Positions 25,471-37,586 of a stretch of 64,000 bases of DNA are shown here, in pieces; within the stretch, counting starts at the first letter, position 1; every line of letters begins with the position of its first letter. The notes under the pieces were generated by a model that saw only the letters and a list, made by a program, of their open reading frames with translations, was not told where the DNA came from and ran no database searches. The position numbers and the translations under genes were made by a program. This DNA comes from Euonymus europaeus (Eukaryota > Streptophyta > Magnoliopsida > Celastrales > Celastraceae): the NCBI GenBank assembly GCA_963580455.1, contig OY756962.1, forward strand, positions 14,464,001 through 14,528,000, in the 5' to 3' direction.

Positions 25471-27319
25471 TTGAGCAACTTCGGACCATCAAAGTTGCTC
25501 GGTGTACACTTTTTATTGTTCTTCGATGTCAAATTTTATGAGTATAAGCTTCCTAAATTATTTGATGCCAAAAAATGAACTTTTTACGACAAATGGACAA
25601 AACCGTTAAAATCTCCTTCATAGAGAGAGTTGAGCAACTTCGGACCAACACAGTTGCTCGGTGTACACTTTTTATTGTCCTTCTATGTCAAATTTTACGA
25701 GTATAAGCTTCCAAGATTACTTCGATGCCAAAACACCACTTTTTTATCACAAATGGACAAAACCGTTAAAAGCTCCTCCATAGAGAGAGTTAAGCAACTT
25801 CGGACCAACAAAGTTGCCCAGGATACACCTTTTATTGTTCTTCTATGTCAAATTTTACGAGTATAAGCTTCCTAGATTATTTCGATGCTAAAACACCATC
25901 TTACTATGACAAATGGACAAAACTTTTAAAAGCCCCTCCGTAGAGAGAGTTCAGCAACTTCGGACCATCAAACTTGCTCCGTGTACACTTTTTATTGTTA
26001 TTCTATGTCAAATTTTATGAGTATAAGCTTCGAAGATTATTTCGATTCCAAATCAACAACTTTCTATGAGAAATGGACGAAACCGTTAAAAGCTCCTCCA
26101 TAGAGAGAGTTGAGCATTTTCGAACCATCAAAGGTTCTCGATGTACACTTTTTATTGTTCTTGTATGTCAAATTTTACGAGTGTAAGCTTCCTAGATTAT
26201 TTCGATGTTAAAACACCATCTTTCTATGACAAATGGACAAAACGGTTAAAAGCTCCTCCATACAGAGAGTTGAGCAACTTCGGACCATCAAAGTTGCTCG
26301 GTGTACACTTTTTATTGTTTTTCAGTGTCAAATTTTATTAGTATAAGTTTCCAAGATTATTTCGATTCCAAATCACCAACTTTCTATGAGAAATGGACAA
26401 AACCGTTAAAAGCTCCTCCATAGAGAGAGTTGAGCAACTTCGAACCAACAAAGTTGCTCAGGATACACTTTTTATTGTTCTTCTTCGTCAAATTCTACGA
26501 GTATAAGATTTTTAGATTATTTTCGATGCTAAAACACCATCTTTCTATGACAAATGGACAAAACCGTTAAAAGCCCCTCCATAGAGAGAGTTGAGCAACT
26601 TCGGACCATCAAAGTTGCTCGGTGTACACTTTTTATTGTTCTTCGATGTCAAATTTTATGAGTATAAGCTTCCTAGATTATTTGATGCCAAAAAATGAAC
26701 TTTTTACGACAAATGGACAAAACCGTTAAAATCTCGTGCATAGAGAGAGTTGAGCAACTTCGGACCAACACAGTTGCTCGGTGTACACTTTTTATTGTCC
26801 TTCTATGTCAAATTTTACGAGTATAAGCTTCCAAGATTACTTCGATGCCAAAACACCAACTTTTTATCACAAATGGACAAAACCATTAAAAGCTCCTCCA
26901 TATCGAGAGTTGAGCAACTTCGGACCAACAAAGTTGCTCGGGATACACTTTTCATTGTTCTTCGATGTCAAATTTTACGAGTATAAGCTTCCAAGATTAT
27001 TTCGATGCCAAAACAAAAAAATTTTATGACAAATGGACAAAACCGTTAAAAGCTCCTCCATAGAGAGAGTTGAGCAACTTCGAACCAACAAAGTTGCTCG
27101 GGATACACATTTTATTGTTCTTCTATGTCAAATTTTACAAGTATAAGCTTCCAAGATTACTTCGATGCCAAAACACCAACTTTTTATCACAAATGGACAA
27201 AACCGTCAAAAGCTCCTCCATAGAGAGAGTTGAGCAACTTCGGACCAACAAAGTTGCTCGGGATACACTTTTTTATGTTCTTCTATGTCAAATTTTACGA
27301 GTATAAGCTTCCCGGATTA

Positions 27320-27336
27320 TTTCGTTGGAAGAACAC
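27320..27336 (+). other. Partial CENP-B-box-like sequence
   Basis: TTTCGTTGGAAGAACAC matches the left 12 positions of the mammalian CENP-B box consensus (YTTCGTTGGAARCGGGA) but lacks the essential CGGG half. It arises from the ordinary monomer motif TTTCGATGC by a few substitutions, so chance is a strong alternative. Confidence 0.2.
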
Positions 27337-27479
27337 CATCTTTCTATGACAAATGGACAAAACCGTCAAAAGTTCGTCCATAGAGAGAGTTGAGCGACTT
27401 CGGACCAACATAGTTGCTCGGGATACACTTTTTTATGTTCTTCTATGTCAAATTTTACGAGTATAAGCTTCCTAGATTA

Positions 27480-27496
27480 TTTCGTTGGAAAAACAC
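27480..27496 (+). other. Second partial CENP-B-box-like sequence
   Basis: TTTCGTTGGAAAAACAC, one monomer downstream of the first. Left 12 of 17 positions agree with the box consensus and the CGGG half is again absent. Its occurrence in the adjacent monomer reflects local duplication. Confidence 0.2.
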
Positions 27497-28027
27497 CATC
27501 TTTCTATGACAAATGGACAAAACCGTTAAAAGCCCCTCCATAGAGAGAGTTGAGCAACTTCGGACCATCAAAGTTGCTCGGTGTACAATTTTTATTGTTC
27601 TTCGATGTCAAATTTTATGAGTATAAGCTTCCTAGATTATTTGAAGCCAAAAAATGAACTTTTTACGACAAATGGACAAAACCGTTAAAATCTCCTTCAT
27701 AGAGAGAGTTGAGCAACTTCGGACCAACACAGTTGCTCGGTGTACACTTTTTATTGTCCTTCTATGTCAAATTTTACGAGTATAAGCTTCCAAGATTACT
27801 ACGATGCCAAAACACCAACTTTTTATTACAAATGGACAAAACCGTTAAAAGCTCCTCCATAGCGAGAGTTGAGCAACTTCGGATCGACAAAGTTGCCCAG
27901 GATACACCTTTTATTGTTCTTCTATGTCAAATCTTACGAGTATAAGCTTCCTAGATTATTTCGATGCTAAAATACCATCTTACTATGATAAATGGACAAA
28001 ACTTTTAAAAGCCCCTCCATAGAGAGA

Positions 28028-28160
28028 GTTCAGCAACTTCGGACCATCAAAGTTGCTCCGTGTACACTTTTTATTGTTATTCTATGTCAAATTTCGATTC
28101 CAAATCAACAACTTTCTATGAGAAATGGACGAAACCGTTAAAAGCTCCTCCATAGAGAGA
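28028..28160 (+). repeat. 133-bp monomer with 27-bp deletion
   Basis: TATGTCAAATTTCGATTCC near 28,083-28,101 joins sequences that are normally separated by a further 27 bp including the HindIII site. The neighbouring starts (27,708 and 28,161) are 453 bp apart rather than 480, confirming the size. The deletion ends lie in ATTT-containing direct repeats, which suggests slippage or microhomology. Confidence 0.85.
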
Positions 28161-28200
28161 GTTGAGCAACTTCGAACCATCAAAGGTTCTCGATGTACAC

Positions 28201-29160
28201 TTTTTATTGTTCTTCTATGTTAAATTTTATGAGTATAACCTTCCTAGATTATTTCGATGCCAAAAAACGAAATTTTTACGACAAATTGACAAAATCGTTA
28301 AAAGCTCCTCCATAGAGAGAGTTGAGAAATTTCGGAACATCAAAGTTGCTCGGTGTACACTTTTTATTGTTCTTCTATGTCAAATTTTACGAGTATAAGC
28401 TTCTAATATTATTTCGATGCCAAAAGACCAACTTTTTATCACAAATGGACAAAACCGTTAAAAGCTCCTCCATAGAGAGAGTTGAGTAACTTCGGACCCA
28501 CAAAGTTGCTAAAGATAAATTTTTTATTGTTCTTCTATGTCAAATTTTACGAGTACAAGCTTCCTAGATTATTTCGATGCTAAAACACCATCTTTCTGTG
28601 ACAAATGGACAAAACCGTTAAAAGCTCCTCCATAGAGAGAGTTGAGCAACTTCGGACCATCAAAGTTGCTCGGTGTACACTTTTTATTCTTCTTCTATGT
28701 TAAATTTTACGAGTATAATCTTCCAAGATTATTTCGATTCCAAATCACCAACTTTTTATGAGAAATGGACAAAACCGTTAAAAGCTCCTCCATAGAGAGT
28801 GTGGAGTAACTTCGAACCATCAAAGTTGCTCGATGTACACTTTTTATTGTTCTTCTATTTTAAATTTTATGAGTATAAGCTTCCTAGATTATTTCGATGC
28901 AAAAAAACGAACTTTTTACGACAAATGGACAAAACCGTTAAAAGCTCCTCCATATAGAGAGTTGAGCAACTTCGGACCATCAAAGTTGCTCGGTGTACAC
29001 TTTTTATTGTTCTTCTATGTTAAATTTTACGAGTATAAGCTTTCTAGATTATTTCGATGCCAAAAAATGAACTTTTTACGACAAATGGAGAAAACCGTTA
29101 AAATCTCCTCCATAGAGAGTGTGGAGTAACTTCGAACCATCAAAGTTGCTCGATGTACAT
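28201..29160 (+). repeat. Hexamer duplication, copy 1 (960 bp)
   Basis: Six monomers that repeat at exactly +960. They include unusual features seen almost nowhere else: AAAGATAAATTTTTTATTG near 28,511, GAGTATAACC, GAGTATAATC, CAAATTGACAAAATCG and GAGAGTGTGGAG. The match extends to 29,189. Confidence 0.93.
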
Positions 29161-30120
29161 TTTTTATTGTTCTTCTATGTTAAATTTTATGAGTATAACC
29201 TTCCTAGATTATTTCGATGCCAAAAAACGAAATTTTTACGACAAATTGACAAAATCGTTAAAAGCTCCTCCATAGAGAGAGTTGAGAAATTTCGGAACAT
29301 CAAAGTTGCTCGGTGTACACTTTTTATTGTTCTTCTATGTCAAATTTTACGAGTATAAGCTTCTAATATTATTTCGATGCCAAAAGACCAACTTTTTATC
29401 ACAAATGGACAAAACCGTTAAAAGCTCCTCCATAGAGAGAGTTGAGTAACTTCGGACCCACAAAGTTGCTAAAGATAAATTTTTTATTGTTCTTCTATGT
29501 CAAATTTTACGAGTACAAGCTTCCTAGATTATTTCGATGCTAAAACACCATCTTTCTGTGACAAATGGACAAAACCGTTAAAAGCTCCTCCATAGAGAGA
29601 GTTGAGCAACTTCGGACCATCAAAGTTGCTCGGTGTACACTTTTTATTCTTCTTCTATGTTAAATTTTACGAGTATAATCTTCCAAGATTATTTCGATTC
29701 CAAATCACCAACTTTTTATGAGAAATGGACAAAACCGTTAAAAGCTCCTCCATAGAGAGTGTGGAGTAACTTCGAACCATCAAAGTTGCTCGATGTACAC
29801 TTTTTATTGTTCTTCTATTTTAAATTTTATGAGTATAAGCTTCCTAGATTATTTCGATGCAAAAAAACGAACTTTTTACGACAAATGGACAAAACCGTTA
29901 AAAGCTCCTCCATATAGAGAGTTGAGCAACTTCGGACCATCAAAGTTGCACGGTGTACACTTTTTATTGTTCTTCTATGTTAAATTTTACGAGTATAAGC
30001 TTTCTAGATTATTTCGATGCCAAAAAATGAACTTTTTACGACAAATGGAGAAAACCGTTAAAATCTCCTCCATAGAGAGTGTGGAGTAACTTCGAACCAT
30101 CAAAGTTGCTCGATGTACAT
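29161..30120 (+). repeat. Hexamer duplication, copy 2 (960 bp)
   Basis: Tandem copy of the preceding hexamer. Over the 989-bp tract 29,161-30,149 compared with 28,201-29,189 I find one mismatch (A at 29,950 against T at 28,990). The surrounding monomers differ from each other at many sites, so this is a very young duplication in an otherwise old segment. Confidence 0.93.
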
Positions 30121-30149
30121 TTTTTATTGTTCTTCTATGTTAAATTTTA

Positions 30150-33100
30150 CGAGTATAAGCTTCCTAGATTATTTCGACGCCGAAACACCAACTTTTTATC
30201 ACAAATGGATAAAACCGTTAAAAGCACCTACATAGAGAGAGTTGAGCAGCTTCAGACCAAAAATGTTGCTCGGGATACACTTTTTATTGTTCTTCTTTGT
30301 CAAATTTTATGAGTATAAGTTTCCTAGATTATATCGATGCTAAAACACCATCTTTCTATGACAAATGGACAAAACCGTTAAAAGCCCCTCCATAGAGAGA
30401 TTTAATCAACTCCGGACCATCAAAGTTGCTCGGTGTACAATTTTTATTGTTATTCTATGTCAAATTTTATGAGTATAAGTTTCCTAGATTATTTCGATGC
30501 TAAAACACCATCTTTCTATGACAAATGGACAAAACCGTTAAAATCTCCTCCATAGAGAGAGTTGAGCAACTTCGGACCATCAAAGTTGCTCGGTGTACAC
30601 TTTTTATTGTTCTTCTATGTTAAATTTTATGAGTATAAGCTTCCAAGATTACTTCGATGCCAAAACACCAACTTTTTATCACAAATGGACAAAACCGTCA
30701 AAAGCTCCTCCATAGAGAGAGTTGAGCAACTTCGGACCAACAAAGTTGCTCGGGATACACTTTTTATTGTTCTTCTATGTCAAATTTTACGAGTATAAGC
30801 ATCCAAGATTACTTCGATGCCAAAACACCAACTTTTTATCACAAATGGACAAAACCGTCAAAAGCCCCTCCATAGAGAGAGTTGAGCAACTTCGTACCAC
30901 CAAAGGTTCACGATGTACACTTTTTTATGTTCTTCTATGTCAAATTTTACGGGTATAAGCTTACTAGATTATTTCGATGCCAAAAAATAAACTTTTTACG
31001 ACAAATGGACAAAACCGTTTTATATCTCCTCCATAGAGAGAGTTGAGCAACTTCGGACCAACACAGTTGCTCGGTGTACACTTTTTATTGTCCTTCTATG
31101 TCAAATTTTACGAGTATAAGCTTCCAAGATTACTTCGATGCCAAAACACCAACTTTTTATCACAAATGGACAAAACCGTTAAAAGCTCCTCCATAGAGAG
31201 ATTTGAGCAACTTCGGACCAACAAAGTTGCTCGGGATACACTTTTTATTGTTCTTCTATGTCAAATTTTACGAGTATAAGCTTCCTAGATTATTTCGATG
31301 CTAAAACACCATCTTTCTATCACAAACGGACAAAACTGTTAAAAGCCCCTCCATAGAGAGAGTTGAGCAACTTCGGACCATCAAAGTTGCTCGGTGTACA
31401 CTTTTTATTGTTATTCTATGTCTAATTTTATGAGTAGAAGCCTCGAAGATTTTTTCGATTCCAAATCAACAACTTTCTATGAGAAATGGACAAAACCATT
31501 AAAAGCTCCTTCATAGAGAGAGTTGAGCAACTTCGAACCATCAAAGTTTCTCGATGTACACTTTTTATTGTTCTTCTATGTTAAATTTTATGAGTATAAG
31601 CTTCCAAGATTATTTCGATGCCAACAAACGAACTTTTACGACAAATGGACAAAACCGTTAAAATCTCCTCCATAGAGAGAGTTGAGCATCTTCGGACCAA
31701 CACAGTTGCTTGGTGTACACTTTTTATTGTCCTTCTATGTCAAATTTTACGAGTATAAGCTTCCAAGATTACTTCGATGCCAAAACACCAACTTTTTATC
31801 ACAAATGTACAAAACCGTTTAAAGCTCCTCCATAGAGAGAGTTGGGCAACTTCGGACCAACAAAGTTGCCCAGGATACACTTTTTATTGTTCTTCTATGT
31901 CAAATTTTACGGGTATAAGCTTCCTAGATTATTTCGAAGCTAAAACACCATCTTACTATGACAAATGGACAAAACCTTTAAAAGCCCCTCCACAGAGAGA
32001 GTTGAGTAGCTTTGGACCATCAAAGTTGCTCGGTGTACACTTTTTATTGTTATTCTATGTCAAATTTTATGAGTATAAGCTTCGAAGATTACTTCGATTC
32101 CAAATCAAAAACTTTCTATGAGAAATGGACGAAACCGTTAAAAGCTCCTCCATAAAGAGAGTTGAGCAACTTCGAACCAACAAAGTTGCTCAGGATACAC
32201 TTTTTATTGTTCTTCTTTGTCAAATTTTTCGAGTATAAGCTTCCTAGATTTTTTTCGATGCTAAAACACCATCTTTCTATGACAAATGGACAAAACCGTT
32301 AAAAGCCCCTACATAGAGAGAGTTGAGCAACTTCGGAACATCAAAGTTGCTCGGTGTACACTTTTTATTGTTCTTCGATGTCAAATTTTTTGAGTATAAG
32401 CTTCCTAGATTATTTCGATGCCAAAAAATGAACTTTTTACGACAAATGGACAAAAACGTTAAAATCTCCTCCATAGAGAGAGTTGAGCAACTTCGGACCA
32501 ACACAGTTGCTCGGTGTAAACTTTTTATTGTCCTTCTATGTCAAATTTTACGAGTATAAGCTACCAAGATTACTTCGATGCCAAAACACCAACTTTTTAT
32601 TAAAAATGGACAAAACCGTTAAAAGCTCCTCCATAGAGAGAGTTGAGCAACTTCGGACCAACAAAGTTGCCCAGGATACACTTTTTATTGTTCTTCTATG
32701 TCAAATTTTATGAGTATAAGCTTCCTAGATTATTTCGATGCTAAAACACCATCTTACAATGACAAATGGACAAAACCTTAAAAGCCCCTCCATAGAGAGA
32801 ATTGAGCAACTTCGGACCATCAAAGTTGCTCGGTGTACACTTTTTATTGTTATTCTATGTCAAATTTTATGAGTATAAGCTTCGAAGATTATTTCGATTC
32901 CAAATCAAAAACTTTCTATAAGAAATGGACGAAACCGTTAAAAGCTGGTCCATAGAGAGAGTTGAGCAACTTCGAACCATCAAAGGTTCTCGATGTACAC
33001 TTTTTATTGTTCTTCTATGTTAAATTTTATGAGTATAAGCTTCCTAGATTATTTCGATTCTAAAACACCATCTTACAATGACAAATGGACAAAACCGTTA

Positions 33101-35200
33101 AAAGCTCCTCCATAGAGAGAGTCGAGAAATTTCGGAACATCAAAGTTGCTCGGTGTACACTTTTTATTGTTCTTCTATGTCAAATTTTACGAGTATATGC
33201 TTCCAATATTGTTTCGATGCCAAAACACCAACTTTTTATCACAAATGGACAAAACCGTTAAAAGCTCCTCCTTAGAGAGTTTGGAGTAACTTCGAACCAT
33301 CAAAGTTGCTCGATGTACACTTTTTATTGTTCTTCTATGTTAAATTTTATGAGTATAAGCTTCCTAGATTATTTCGATGCCAAAAAATGAACTTTTTACG
33401 ACAAATGGACGAAACCGTTAAAATCTCCTCCATAGAGAGAGTTGATCAACTTCGGACTATCACAGTTGCTCGGTGTAAACTTTTTATTGTTATTCTATGT
33501 CAAATTTTATGAGTATAAGCATCAAAGATTATTTCGATTCCAAATCACCAACTTTCTGTGAGAAATGGACAAAATCGTTAAAAGCTCCTCCATATAGAGA
33601 GTTGAGCAACTTCGGACCATCAAAGTTGCTCGGTGTACACTTTTTATTGTTCTTCTATGTTAAATTTTACGAGTATAAGCTTTCTAGATTATTTCGATGC
33701 CAAAAATTTAACTTTTTACGACAAACGGACAAAATCATTAAAATCTCCTCCATAGAGAGTGTCGAGTAACTTCGAACCATCAAAGTTGCTCGATGTACAT
33801 TTTTTATTGTTCTTCTATGTTAAATTTTATGAGTATAAGCTTCCTAGATTATTTCGACGACAAAACACCAACTTTTTATCACAAATGGGCAAAACCGTTA
33901 AAAGCTCCTACATAGAGAGAGTTGAGCAACTTCGGACCAAAAAAGTTGCTCGGGATACACTTTTTATTGTTCTTCTTTGTCTAATTTTACGAGTATAAGT
34001 TTCCTAGATTATTTCGATGCTAAAAAACCATCTTTCTTTGAAAATTGGACAAAACCGTTAAAAGCCCCTCCATAGAGAGATTTAAGCAACTTCGGACCAT
34101 CAAAGTTGCTCGGTGTACACTATTTATTGTTAATCTATGTCAAATTTTACGAGTATAAGCTTCGAAGATTTTTTCGATTCCAAATCAACAACTTTCTGTG
34201 ACGAATGGACAAAACCGTTAAAAGCTCCTCCATAGAGAGAGTTGAGCAACTTCGGACCATCAAAGTTGCCCGGTTTACTCTTTTTATTGTTTTTCTATGT
34301 CAAATTTTACGAGTATAATCTTCCAAGATTATTTCGATTCCAAATCACCAACTTTCTATGAGAAATGGACATAACCGTTAAACGCTCCTCCATAGAGAGT
34401 GTGGAGTAACTTCGAACCATCAAAGTTGCTCGATGTACACTTTTTATTGTTCTTCTATGTTAAATTTTATGAGTATAAGCTTCCTAGATTATTTCGATGC
34501 CAAAAAACGAACTTTTTATGACAAATGGACAAAACCGTTAAAATCTCCTCCATAGAGAGAGTTGAGCAACTTCGGACTATCACCGTTGCTCAGTGTAAAC
34601 TTTTTATTGTTATTCTATGTCAAATTTTATGAGTATAAGCATCCAAGATTATTTCGATTCCAAATCACCAACTTTCTATGAGAAATGGACAAAACCGTTA
34701 AAAGCTCCTCCATATAGAGAGTTGAGCAACTTCGGACCATCAAAGTTGCTCGGTGTACACTTTTTATTGTTCTTCTATGTTAAATTTTACGAGTATAAGC
34801 TTTCTAGATTATTTCGATGCCAAAAAATGAACTTTTTACGACAAATGGACAAAACCGTTAAAATCTCCTCCATAGAGAGTGTGGAGTAACTTCGAACTAT
34901 CATAGTTGCTCGATGTACATTTTTTATTGTTCTTTTATGTTAAATTTTATGAGTATAAGCTTCCTAGATTATTTCGACGCCAAAACACCAACTTTTTATC
35001 ACAAATGGGCAAAACCGTTAAAAGCTCCTACATAGAGAGAGTTGAGCAACTTCAGACCAAAAAAGTTGCTCGGGATACACTCTTTATTGTTCTTCTTTGT
35101 CTAATTTTACGAGTATAAGTTTCCTAGATTATTTCGATGCTAAAACACCATCTTTCTATGACAAATGGACAAAACCGTTAAAAGCCCCTCCATAGAGAGA
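30150..35200 (+). repeat. Second mosaic, diverged satellite segment
   Basis: In-phase monomers with many private changes and small indels, such as a 1-bp gain near 31,020 (CCGTTTTATATC), a short loss near 31,630 and a 1-bp loss near 32,777. Blocks with CATCAAAG or CATCCAAG and CAAATCACC starting near 33,497 and 34,617 are 1,120 bp apart, an older 7-mer duplication. The GAGAGTGTGGAG and GATTTAAGCAAC types that characterise domain 2 become regular here. No non-satellite DNA was found. Confidence 0.78.
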
Positions 35201-35360
35201 TTTAAGCAACTTCGGACCATCAAAGTTGCTCGGTGTACACTTTTTATTGCTATTCTATGTCAAATTTTATGAGTATAAGCTTCATAGATTATTTCGATGC
35301 CAAAAAAGGAACTTTTTACGACAAATGGACAAAACCGTTAAAATCTCCTCCATAGAGAGA

Positions 35361-35513
35361 GTTGAGCAACTTCGGACCATCACAGTTGCTCGGTGTACAC
35401 TTTTTATTGTTCTTCTATGTCAAATTTTACGAGTATAAGCTTCCAAGAATACTTCGATGCCAAAACACCAACTTTTTATCACAAATGGACAAAACCGCTC
35501 CTCCATAGAGAGA
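35361..35513 (+). repeat. 153-bp H-type monomer, copy 1
   Basis: ACCGTTAAAAGCTCC is shortened to ACCGCTCC by loss of 7 bp at 35,497/35,498. It also has CCAAGAATAC, is preceded by T-B and is followed by a monomer starting GTTCAGCAAC. Confidence 0.88.
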
Positions 35514-37433
35514 GTTCAGCAACTTCGGACCAACAAAGTTGCTCGGGATACACTTTTTATTGTTCTTCTATGTCAAATTTAACGAGCATAAGCTTCCTAG
35601 ATTATTTCGATGCAAAAACACCATCTTTCTATGACAAATGGACAGAACCGTCAAAAGCTCCTCCATAGAGAGAGTTGAGCAACTTCGGACCAACAAAGTT
35701 GCTCGGAATAAACTTTTTATTGTTCTTCTATGTCAAATTTTACGAGTGTAAGCTTCCTAGATTATTTCGATGCTAAAACACCATATTTCTATGACAAATG
35801 GACAAAACCGTTAAAAGCTCCTCCATAGAGAGAGTTGAGCAACTTCGGACCATCAAAGTTGCTCGGTGTACACTTTTTATTGTTCTTCTATGTCAAATTT
35901 TATGAGTATAAGCTTCCAAGATTATTTCGATTCCAAATCACTAACTTTCTATGAGAAATGGACAAAACCGTTAAAAGCTCCTCCATAGAGAGAGTTGAGC
36001 AACTTCAAACCAACAAAGTTGCTCGGGATACACTTTTTATTGTTCTTCTTTGACAAATTTTACGAGTATAAGCTTCCTAGATTTTTTCGATGCTAAAACA
36101 CCATCTTTCTATGACAAATGGACAAAACCATTAAAAGCCCCTCCATAGAGAGAGTTGAGCAACTTCGGACCATCAAAGTTGCTCGGTGTACACTTATTAT
36201 TGTTCTTTTATGTCAAATTTTATGAGTATAAGCATCAAAGATTATTTCGATGCCAAAACAACAACTTTTTATCACAAATGGACAAAACCGTTAAAATCTC
36301 CTACATAGAGAGAATTGAGCAACTTCAAACCAACAAAGTTGCTCGGGATACACTTTTTATTGTTCTTCTTTGACAAATTTTACGAGTATAAGCTTCCTAG
36401 ATTATTTCGATGCTAAAACACCATCTTTCTATGACAAATGGACAAAATCGTTAAAAGCCCCTCCATAGAGAGAGATGAGCAACTTCGGACCATCAAAGTT
36501 GCCCGGTGTACACTTTTTATTGTTCTTCGATGTCAAATTTTACGAGTATAAGCTTCCAAGATTATTTCAATGCCAAAACACCAACTTTTTATCACAAATG
36601 GACAAAACCGTTAAAAGCTCCTACATAGAGAGAGTTGAGCAACTTCGGACCAACAAAGTTGCTCGGGATACACATTTTATTGTTCTTCTTTGTCAAATTT
36701 TATGAGTATAACCTTCGTAGATTATTTCGATGCTAAAACACCATCTTTGTTTGACAAATGGACAAAACCGTTAAAAGCTCCTCCATAGAGAGAGTTGAGC
36801 AACTTCGGACCATCAAAGTTGCTCGGTGTACACTTTTTATTGTTCTTCTATGTCAAATTTTATGAGTATAAGCTTTCAAGATTATTGCGATTCCAAATCA
36901 CCAACTTTCTATGAGAAATGGACAAAACCGTTAAAATCTCCTACATAGAGAGAGTTGAGCAACTTCAGACCAACAAAGTTGCTCGGGATACACTTTTTAT
37001 TGTTCTTCTTTGTCAAATTTTACGAGTATAAGTTTCCTAGATTATTTCGATGCTAAAACACCATCTTTCTATGACAAATGGACAAAACCGTTAAAAGCCC
37101 CTCCATAGAGAGAGTTGAGCAACTTTGGACCATCAAAGTTGCTCGGTGTACACTTTTTATTGTTATTCTATGCCAAATTTTATGACTATAAGCTTCCAAG
37201 ATTATTTCGATTCCAAATCACCAACTTTCTATGAGAAATAGACAAAACCGTTAAAAGCTCCTCCACAGAAAGAGTTGAGTAACTTCGAACCATCAAAGTT
37301 GCTCGGTGTACACTTTTTATTGCTATTCTATGTCAAATTTTATGAGTATAAGCTTCCTAGATTATTTCGATGCCAAAAAAGGAACTTTTTACGACAAATG
37401 GACAAAACCGTTAAAATCTCCTCCATAGGGAGA

Positions 37434-37586
37434 GTTGAGCAACTTCGGACCATCACAGTTGCTCGGTGTACACTTTTTATTGTTCTTCTATGTCAAATTT
37501 TACGAGTATAAGCTTCCAAGAATACGTCGATGCCAAAACACCAACTTTTTATCACAAATGGACAAAACCGCTCCTCCATAGAGAGA
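37434..37586 (+). repeat. 153-bp H-type monomer, copy 2
   Basis: Same 7-bp loss at 37,570/37,571, 2,073 bp after copy 1 (13 monomers minus 7 bp). It carries the private change AATACGTCG. The unit two monomers upstream is not class T but starts GTTGAGTAAC. Confidence 0.88.

Larger units (their letters stand above)
25560..27700 (+). repeat. Repeated block marked by a shared 1-bp deletion
   Basis: Three monomers near 25,560, 26,682 and 27,641 share the loss of C in TTTCGATG (giving TTTGATG, or TTTGAAG in the third) and are each followed by a monomer with ATTGTCCTTCTATG. Spacing of the following monomers is 1,120 and then 959 bp, that is 7 and 6 monomers. They are probably copies of one ancestral block that has since diverged. 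Confidence 0.6.
20355..28200 (+). repeat. Mosaic, diverged satellite segment
   Basis: Tandem monomers continue in phase but differ from neighbours much more than in domain 1. Runs of domain 1 classes (for example H'-J-B-H at about 21,151-21,790, and B-H-D near 23,071-23,550) alternate with classes typical of the right half, such as TTCGATTCCAAATCACC with CTATGAGAAATGG. Indels are frequent: a 3-bp loss near 20,705, 1-bp losses near 20,943, 23,823, 25,563, 26,683 and 27,642, and a 1-bp gain near 26,521. No gene or unrelated insert was seen. Confidence 0.8.

Noticed and set aside
32277..32504. The one minus-strand open frame of notable length, 75 codons
   Set aside because: It is the reverse complement of ordinary satellite monomers, opened by chance changes in the mosaic region. 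No similar frame exists in other copies.
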